Positions 58,998 to 64,000 of a DNA stretch of 64,000 nt are shown piece after piece (positions within the stretch are counted from its first letter, which is position 1; each line of letters starts with the position of its first letter). The notes beneath the pieces were generated by a model that did no database searches, was not told the origin of the DNA, and saw only the letters and a program-made list of their open reading frames with translations. Made by a program: the position numbers and the translations under genes. This stretch comes from Methanoculleus sp. (lineage in GTDB: Archaea > Halobacteriota > Methanomicrobia > Methanomicrobiales > Methanomicrobiaceae), in contig DSDF01000022.1 in assembly GCA_011048835.1 (NCBI GenBank), forward strand, positions 1 to 64,000, read 5' to 3'.

Positions 58998-59742
58998 GGC
59001 TCGCGTCCCTCCTCCCCCGGATCAGGTACATCGCCCACCCGAGGTATTCTCGCCCGAATGCAAGGTATTCCTCCTGCACGCGGTGGAAGTAGTCCAGTAC
59101 CTCCCCGTGGGAGGGATGGCCGGGATGGTCCTCGAGCCACGCGAGGCAGGACCGCCAGATCCCCGACTCATAGGCATCCCAGTCGTCGGTGCCGGAGCGC
59201 ACCACCGCCGCCAGTTCAAGGCCTCGCTCACGGACCATGCAGAGCAGTTCGTACTCCGTCGGGATTTCGCCCCACTCCCGGGCGAATTCGGGGGGGACCC
59301 GTTCGGCCCGCCAGTACCGGTCCCCCAGAATGACGGCGCCGGTGCCGTGCACCATGCTGCCGAGCGCATCGAGTGCCGGCCCGGTGCCGCCCCAGATGTC
59401 GGATGCCCCGAGGGCGACGGCCACATCGTAGGGCTCGTCCGGCGGTGCGAAGCGGGATGCGTCCATGCAGCGGATGTCCACCCGCCCCGCAGCGATCCCC
59501 TCCGCGAGCCTTGTTTCCGCCTGGCGGCACGCCTCCTCCCTGATCTCGATGCCTGTTCCGGCAATGCCGAACGCGTTTGTCCAGAGTGCAAGGACGGTCC
59601 CATTGCCGCAGCCGCATTCCACCACCCTCGTGGCCGACGAAAGCCCGGCAAGCGCTCCCATGGCCAGCACCTTATCCGGTGTGGTGGGGTTCATGATCGC
59701 CAGCGGTCCCTGTGAGATGGTGAGCAGGTCGAGGTGGTGCAT
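58990..59742 (-). CDS. SAM-dependent methyltransferase, class I
   Basis: A 250-residue enzyme. VVECGCGNGTVLALW (about residues 40-54) is the SAM glycine loop, GIEIREEACRQAE the acidic strand that binds ribose, IRCMDASRFAPPDEPYDVAVALGASDIWGG the adenine-contact and motif-IV region (about 88-117). The C-terminal 90 residues are helical (EYELLCMVRERGLELAAVV, HGEVLDYFHRVQEEYLAFGREYLG). The substrate is unknown. GGAGACCC precedes the ATG at 59742. It is upstream of and coupled to the ACT-MBL gene. Confidence 0.85.
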   Translation of the reverse strand: MHHLDLLTISQGPLAIMNPTTPDKVLAMGALAGLSSATRVVECGCGNGTVLALWTNAFGIAGTGIEIREEACRQAETRLAEGIAAGRVDIRCMDASRFAPPDEPYDVAVALGASDIWGGTGPALDALGSMVHGTGAVILGDRYWRAERVPPEFAREWGEIPTEYELLCMVRERGLELAAVVRSGTDDWDAYESGIWRSCLAWLEDHPGHPSHGEVLDYFHRVQEEYLAFGREYLGWAMYLIRGRRDASHA

Positions 59743-60286
59743 GGGTCTCCTTCCGGGCAAATCGTGCCGGCGGGGGCACGGGGAGTTTCATAAAGGTACT
59801 GTCGAGCGATCCGAAAAAGGTTCCATCCGCCCTCCGGCGGACAGGTCCCCCGCACGCCGTTCCGTGCGTGGCGGCACATCTCCCGCCAGATGGGCCCCGG
59901 CGCATTCCACCGCCCCGGGAGTCGTGTGGCAGAGCGGTATGGGAAAGCCCCGTATGCAGTTTCGTGGTGCGGCAAACCCGCCGGAACCGGAAAAATATAC
60001 CTTTCGGTAATAATTTTAATGCAAAATTACTGATAATAAATGCACACCAGTGATAATTTTAAACCGGCAAAATTCCTCCTCTTTTAAATAAATATGCGTA
60101 AATTACTCTTAAAATAGATTTTTATAAAATATTTACTGTTTTTCGATAGCGCCTGCTGAAAATGCCATAAAACGCCTTAAATCCGGCAAAAACACCATCT
60201 GGGGTATTATTAACCAGAAAATATTGTATCCTCGCTTTAAAAAAAAGGAATAGTAATTATACTACCGGCAGCGAATAATTCACGTA
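59743..60286. other. Intergenic region, very AT-rich 3' half, imperfect repeats
   Basis: About 545 bp. From about 59990 to 60286 the DNA is strongly AT-rich against a GC-rich background. An imperfect direct repeat AATAATTTTAATGCAAAATTA (60009-60029) / GATAATTTTAA-ACCGGCAAAATT (60052-60074) is present. This is probably the promoter and leader of the transporter gene. No frame is convincing. Confidence 0.5.
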
Positions 60287-61810
60287 ATGAAGAAAACTAT
60301 AGGAAAATTTCTTGGTGTTCTCGTCTTTCTCATCATTATCCTGTTTCCGGCCGATCCTTCCACCTTTCCTATAGAGGCAAAGTATGTCGCCGCCGCTACC
60401 TCCCTGATGATCGTCTGGTGGGTGACCGAAGCGATCCCCATCCAGGCGACGGCGCTGATCCCCATCGTGCTGTTTCCCCTGCTCGGGGTGCTTTCCGCCG
60501 GAGACGTGACCGCCGCATACGGCGACAAAATTATCTTTCTTTTTATGGGCGGGTTCATCATTGCCATGTCCATGCAGCGGTGGGGGCTGCATGAGCGCAT
60601 TGCCCTGTTCATTATCGATAAGATGGGCACCAGTCCGCGGCAGTTGATACTGGGGTTCATGGTGGCTACGGCGTTTCTTTCCATGTGGATCTCGAATACC
60701 GCCACCGCCATGATGATGATCCCGATCGCCATCGCCATTATCGCCACCGTCCTTCCCAAGATGGAGATGAACCTTGAGGAGATGAGCGATGAGCAGCGTG
60801 ACTTTTCAGAGTGTCTCGTCATTTCCATCGCTCATGCGGCGACCATCGGCGGGATCGCAACCATTATCGGGACCCCCCCGAACGGCATCTTCATCGCCCA
60901 GCTGGAGACCATCTTTCCCGGCGCTCCGACAATCGACTTTTTCACCTGGATGAAGTTCGGTGTTCCTCTGGCAATCGTGTTCATCCCCTTTTCGTGGCTG
61001 TGGCTCACCTACGGGCCCTATCGCCACATGCCGAAAACGATCTCTCACGGCAAGGAGATCATCCGGGAACGCATGGCAGAACTCGGTGCCATGAGCCGGG
61101 GAGAGAAGTGGACGCTTCTCGTCTTTTCCCTGACCGCGCTGGCGTGGATTTTCCGGACCTCGAAGGATATCGGGACCTTTACCATCCCCGGACTGAACGC
61201 CATATTCCCGGCAATCGACGATTCAACCATCGCTATATTCGGGGCGATCCTTCTCTTCCTCCTCCCCGTGGACCGCGAACAGGGCATCTATACCATGAAC
61301 TGGGAATGGGCCAAGAAAATCCCCTGGGGGATCCTGATCCTGTTCGGCGGAGGCATCGCTCTTTCAAAGGCCTTTATCTCCAGCGGGCTTGCCGGCGTCA
61401 TCGTCGAGTACCTGGCATCCTTCCACGCCCTGCCGATTATCGTCCTGATCATTCTGGTGGGCATCATGGTCTCCCTGCTCACCGAGGTCACGTCGAATAC
61501 GGCAATCGCCTCGGTGATGATGCCGGTGATGGCTGTCACGTCGGTCTCGCTGGGGATGCACCCCTACGTCCTCATGATCACCGCCGCGCTCGCCGCCTCG
61601 ATGGCGTTCATGCTCCCCGTGGCAACCCCCCCCAATGCGGTTGCCTACGGGACGGGGTACATCTCCATGCGGGACATGATACGCAGCGGCTGGGTGATCA
61701 ACTTCATCGGCATCGGCCTCACTGCCATATTCATGTTCACGGTCATTATGTGGGCGCTGGGCTTTACCGCCGAGGTGCCGGTCTGGGCTGTACCCGCCAT
61801 CGCCCCGTAA
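60287..61810 (+). CDS. DASS/SLC13-family sodium:anion symporter
   Basis: A 507-residue membrane transporter of the divalent anion:Na+ symporter family, which brings in dicarboxylates, sulfate or similar. About eleven helices. The two SNT motifs that form the Na+ and anion sites are AFLSMWISNTATAMMMIPI (about residues 128-146) and LLTEVTSNTAIASVMMPV (about 399-416). LYPIL-type helix ends such as TEAIPIQATALIPIVLFPLLGVL and the IIGTPPNGIFIAQL loop fit as well. The exact substrate is not clear. There is no good ribosome site before the ATG. Confidence 0.93.
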   Translation: MKKTIGKFLGVLVFLIIILFPADPSTFPIEAKYVAAATSLMIVWWVTEAIPIQATALIPIVLFPLLGVLSAGDVTAAYGDKIIFLFMGGFIIAMSMQRWGLHERIALFIIDKMGTSPRQLILGFMVATAFLSMWISNTATAMMMIPIAIAIIATVLPKMEMNLEEMSDEQRDFSECLVISIAHAATIGGIATIIGTPPNGIFIAQLETIFPGAPTIDFFTWMKFGVPLAIVFIPFSWLWLTYGPYRHMPKTISHGKEIIRERMAELGAMSRGEKWTLLVFSLTALAWIFRTSKDIGTFTIPGLNAIFPAIDDSTIAIFGAILLFLLPVDREQGIYTMNWEWAKKIPWGILILFGGGIALSKAFISSGLAGVIVEYLASFHALPIIVLIILVGIMVSLLTEVTSNTAIASVMMPVMAVTSVSLGMHPYVLMITAALAASMAFMLPVATPPNAVAYGTGYISMRDMIRSGWVINFIGIGLTAIFMFTVIMWALGFTAEVPVWAVPAIAP

Positions 61811-61876
61811 AGCTTCTTTTTTTCCTGCCGGACGCGGGAGAGATCATTCTTTATCCCTGTGCAGCTGATACAGGGT

Positions 61877-62101
61877 ATGAAACCGGGTGCAATCCAGCCT
61901 GGCGATTTCTCGGACGGGAGCGGTGTGGAAGGGCGCCGCCCGACAAAGAGGGATCCGCCCGTATCGCAGGGGGCGGATCCGGAAGCCGGCGCCGAAGGCT
62001 CCGCCGCCCCGCCCCGCAAGAAAAAGGATTTCAGGGGATCGGGCCGCCTGCACTTTCGTGAGGGCGGCGATGCCGATATCTTCGATTCGACAAAACCATA
62101 G
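61877..62101 (+). CDS. Possible small disordered protein
   Basis: A 74-residue frame (MKPGAIQPGDFSDGSG start) of low complexity, rich in Gly, Pro, Asp, Arg and Lys, ending GGDADIFDSTKP. No motif and no clear ribosome site. It may be an intrinsically disordered protein or a chance frame in GC-rich DNA. It lies 66 bp after the transporter and faces the OB-fold gene. Confidence 0.35.
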   Translation: MKPGAIQPGDFSDGSGVEGRRPTKRDPPVSQGADPEAGAEGSAAPPRKKKDFRGSGRLHFREGGDADIFDSTKP

Positions 62102-62103
62102 CG

Positions 62104-62469
62104 TCAGGGTATGTGCATGATGTCCCCGCCAGACCGGGGGACAATTTCTCGCTCCCCGCGATACTGCTGGACGATGCCGGTCACCCGTACGCGGTCACCC
62201 TCCCCGATGTCGACCTCAGCGGCGATGGGCGAGGGAAGAAACACCGTGGTGGTGTTGACGATAAGGATGAGGTGCCCTCCTGCCGCGGTGGCACGCACCC
62301 GCGTGACCACACCCTCAAGGATCACCAGATCCCCTTCCTGCGATGCAGGGGAAAATGGTGATGAAAAGGTCTCTTTTCCTATGAATTCCAGCGTGATGGC
62401 CGATAGAAGGATGATTGCAGCCACCCCCGCGAGCAGCAGCAGCGCCATGCGCTCCTCCCGTTCAAGCAT
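62104..62469 (-). CDS. Membrane-anchored OB-fold protein
   Basis: About 121 residues. MLEREERMALLLLAGVAAIILLSAITLEFIG gives one N-terminal membrane helix (about residues 9-28). The rest (GDLVILEGVVTRVRATAAGGHLILIVNTTTVFLPSP to VRVTGIVQQYRGEREIVPRSGGDI) is an OB-fold of the tRNA_anti/YhcR type that usually binds nucleic acid or oligosaccharide. With the anchor it would face either the cytoplasm or the outside; the sequence does not decide. It is divergent from the HTH gene and shares the GTTAAC palindrome region. Confidence 0.75.
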   Translation of the reverse strand: MLEREERMALLLLAGVAAIILLSAITLEFIGKETFSSPFSPASQEGDLVILEGVVTRVRATAAGGHLILIVNTTTVFLPSPIAAEVDIGEGDRVRVTGIVQQYRGEREIVPRSGGDIMHIP

Positions 62470-62514
62470 GCAGATCTGTTCGTCTTCATTGCACTTTAGT
62501 CGATACCTTCTTAT

Positions 62515-62529
62515 GTTAACAGCGTTAAC
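62515..62529. promoter_or_regulatory. Palindrome GTTAAC-AGC-GTTAAC between divergent genes
   Basis: Two GTTAAC hexamers, each itself palindromic, separated by three bases, 9 bp upstream of the HTH gene ATG at 62539. It is in the shared promoter region of the OB-fold and HTH genes, the classic place for an autoregulatory operator. Confidence 0.55.
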
Positions 62530-62538
62530 AATATCTAT

Positions 62539-62772
62539 ATGAGTGAGGTGAAGCTCCCGCCCTCCTCGAAGAGGATCATGAACATCCTCGATGAAGACGG
62601 CGAAATGACTCACAAAGAACTGGTGAACAGAAGCCATCTCGCGCCACGTACGGTGCGCTATGCCCTGAAGAAGCTCAAAGAGAACAAGCTCATCCAGGAG
62701 AAGTTCAACTTCAGGGACGCACGGCAGATCATCTACCAGTTGAAGTCCGCACCAGCACAGGTGCACGCATAA
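62539..62772 (+). CDS. Small winged-helix (MarR-like) regulator
   Basis: A 77-residue DNA-binding protein. KRIMNILDEDGEMTHKELVNRSHLAPRTVRYALKKLKENKLIQEKF is the whole winged helix (helices at MTHKELVNRS and APRTVRYALKKLKEN), followed by a short wing FNFRDARQIIYQLK. It has no ligand domain. It probably binds the GTTAAC palindrome directly before its start codon (inference). Confidence 0.88.
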   Translation: MSEVKLPPSSKRIMNILDEDGEMTHKELVNRSHLAPRTVRYALKKLKENKLIQEKFNFRDARQIIYQLKSAPAQVHA

Positions 62773-62779
62773 ACATCCA

Positions 62780-63061
62780 ATGAACAAGCACGACACAGCA
62801 TCCGGATCGGGCGTGGTGCACCGTATCGTCGGTGATTGCGCCTGCTGCGACCGTGAGGTCGCCACCCGCATCGGGCTTTCATGCGACGCTGTCGGCGAGC
62901 ATATGAAGAGGAAACAGCGGGGAGAGCTGATCGATGTCTCGGAGGAGTACGGCCCGGCCGTCGACCTTGCCGCAGGAGCGGCACACGCAGGCGGCGATGT
63001 CGCCGCTGCGCTGGGCGCCCTGTTTCCCTGCGAGGTTCAGCTCCGCCGCCTCCTCGCGTAG
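62780..63061 (+). CDS. Small protein with HTH-like segment, function unknown
   Basis: A 93-residue product, 7 bp after the HTH gene and so in the same operon. CDREVATRIGLSCDAVGEHMKRKQRGELIDVS looks like a second helix-turn-helix; the N-terminus has CACC and the C-terminal half is Ala/Gly-rich. I recognise no family. Its 3' end overlaps the end of the convergent phospholipase-D-like gene by 25 bp. Confidence 0.55.
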   Translation: MNKHDTASGSGVVHRIVGDCACCDREVATRIGLSCDAVGEHMKRKQRGELIDVSEEYGPAVDLAAGAAHAGGDVAAALGALFPCEVQLRRLLA

Positions 63062-64000
63062 AGCAGCACGAGTGCCAGCAGCACCCCTGCCGCGATTGCC
63101 ATCCTGATCTCCCCGGGACCGATCCCGTCAGTACCGAACGGCGCAGACGATGCGCCTGCGTGCCAGTCGTCCTCGAAGACGGCGGTGTAGTAGGCGCCGA
63201 TGTCGGGGTGCTCGAGGATCACTCCCGCTTCGCGGTTGAAGCACGGCGAGTTCTCGTTCCAGTTGATACTGCTGACGAGTACCCGTGTGCCGTCCACGAT
63301 AACGCCTTTATTGTGAATTTTCACCACGTTGTTCGCGTCGAGATCGGCACACCGCGCCTCTAAGGGGAGATTCTCTCTCCCGGCGATACCGTTGATGAGT
63401 GCCGCCATCTCGTCATTGTCATTGTCCCCTTCGATATTGTAGTAGAAGGAGTCGAGCAGCACCCGGACCCGCACGCCGCGCCGTGCGGCGTCGATGGCGG
63501 CGTCGAGGTAGGGGTTGGGTGCGTTTGCGCTCCAGTTGCTGATGTAGGCCTGCTCGATATCGATGCTCGATTCCGCACCGGCGATGAGTTCGGGGACGAG
63601 ATGGCTGGTATCGGGGGAGAGCACCGCCGTTACCCGGACGCCCGAGACGGTCAGGGGTGCGAATTCAGGCTCGAAGGCCCCCCCCGGCCAGACGTCCACC
63701 GTGGAGACCGCCCCCCCGTATGGGGTGATATCGCCGCCGGCGGCATCATGGGCAAATACCTCCCCGAAATAGGCTGCCACCCGCGCATCCTCGAGATAGG
63801 CCCCCCAGCCGCGGTTGCCGCGCATCCCCTGCTCGGGGAACCCGGTGGGCTTGAGATTTTCACTGGTGATGAAGACCCCTTTATCGTCCACGATGCAGTA
63901 TTTTGCATGATCGAACCGGTATTTCGCATGCGCCGCATCGGTGGTCCCCATCTGCAGCACCGATGCGCCGCAGTCGGCGAGTGTCCGTGCGATGCCCTTC
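63037..64000 (-). CDS. Phospholipase D-like protein, 5' part cut by window edge
   Basis: The visible 320 residues hold two HKD-type sites of the PLD superfamily: AHAKYRFDHAKYCIVDDKGVFITSENLKPTGF and VVKIHNKGVIVDGTRVLVSSINWNENS; both HxKxxxxD sequences are intact. The superfamily includes phospholipases, nucleases and cardiolipin synthases. Between the sites is ESSIDIEQAYISNWSANAPNPYLDAAIDAARRGVRVRVLLDS, a repeat of the first unit. The C-terminus has one membrane helix (IRMAIAAGVLLALVLLYARRRRS), so the enzyme is probably anchored with the catalytic part outside. The N-terminus, probably with a signal peptide, is beyond the window. Confidence 0.88.
   Translation of the reverse strand, partial: KGIARTLADCGASVLQMGTTDAAHAKYRFDHAKYCIVDDKGVFITSENLKPTGFPEQGMRGNRGWGAYLEDARVAAYFGEVFAHDAAGGDITPYGGAVSTVDVWPGGAFEPEFAPLTVSGVRVTAVLSPDTSHLVPELIAGAESSIDIEQAYISNWSANAPNPYLDAAIDAARRGVRVRVLLDSFYYNIEGDNDNDEMAALINGIAGRENLPLEARCADLDANNVVKIHNKGVIVDGTRVLVSSINWNENSPCFNREAGVILEHPDIGAYYTAVFEDDWHAGASSAPFGTDGIGPGEIRMAIAAGVLLALVLLYARRRRS

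Noticed and set aside
1-64000. CRISPR arrays, insertion sequences or prophage genes
   Set aside because: I found no regularly spaced repeats, no transposase or integrase motifs and no phage structural genes.

Overview
The window is archaeal and looks like a piece of a methanogen chromosome of the order Methanomicrobiales (Methanoculleus/Methanofollis-like; genus not certain). Supporting genes are two CofH proteins (coenzyme F420), the small subunit of D-family DNA polymerase, Orc1/Cdc6, Hel308, Cgi121 of KEOPS, RIO1 with a KH-domain protein, Tsr3, archaeal type II glyceraldehyde-3-phosphate dehydrogenase, short archaeal PurA and TyrS, and many PAS/GAF sensor proteins. The DNA is GC-rich with compact, often overlapping operons. 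Intergenic regions carry archaeal TATA boxes and several genes look leaderless. I see no rRNA, tRNA, CRISPR array, insertion sequence or integrase.

Layout. 1-2.6 kb: thiC (cut by the window edge), a metallo-beta-lactamase protein, a DUF123 GIY-YIG-like protein and an iron-sulfur flavoprotein. 2.7-8.9 kb: a secreted protein, then two cofH paralogues on either side of a recQ helicase, then signal peptidase. 9-15.6 kb: DNA polymerase D small subunit, membrane pyrophosphatase, phosphoglycerate mutase, a stand-alone RNase III domain, cyclophilin and a membrane protein. 15.7-21.2 kb: an orphan receiver protein and a tandem winged-helix protein, separated by a 48-bp palindrome, then the minus-strand run purA - Trm112 - membrane protein - cbiB - pdxS - pdxT.

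21.2-25.2 kb is the most informative part: a probable replication origin. An orc1/cdc6 - lrp - aminotransferase operon is flanked by two AT-rich non-coding regions. Together these hold five copies of an origin-recognition-box-like motif (TCCACTGGAAA followed by GGGGT). The region next to cdc6 has boxes in opposite orientations around an AT-rich stretch, the layout of known archaeal origins. Downstream lie moaB, cgi121-hel308 and tyrS-rio1-KH.

31-43 kb: central carbon metabolism (gap), a UbiA prenyltransferase, small membrane proteins, redox-cysteine and DUF72 proteins, an ABC transporter operon ending in an XRE regulator with a palindromic operator candidate upstream, an RRM protein, and three secreted or surface proteins (chagasin/DUF333, double META, NHL-TIG). 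43.5-57.5 kb: a sensory region. It contains a hybrid response regulator/PAS/histidine kinase split by an in-frame TAA, a PAS-GAF kinase, an HTH-PAS protein without a kinase, and an ArsR regulator. Between these are glycogen phosphorylase with a possible 46-residue leader protein, an AI-2E type membrane protein, Tsr3, and an unusual fusion of a TudS-like desulfidase with a nucleoside 2-deoxyribosyltransferase. 57.5-64 kb: an ACT-ACT-metallo-beta-lactamase protein coupled to a methyltransferase, a DASS-family transporter, a divergent OB-fold/HTH pair around a GTTAAC palindrome, and a truncated phospholipase-D-like protein.

Most genes are ordinary chromosomal housekeeping. The parts most worth a second look are the origin, the split hybrid kinase, the desulfidase-deoxyribosyltransferase fusion, the RNase III with altered active site, and the ACT-MBL/methyltransferase pair.
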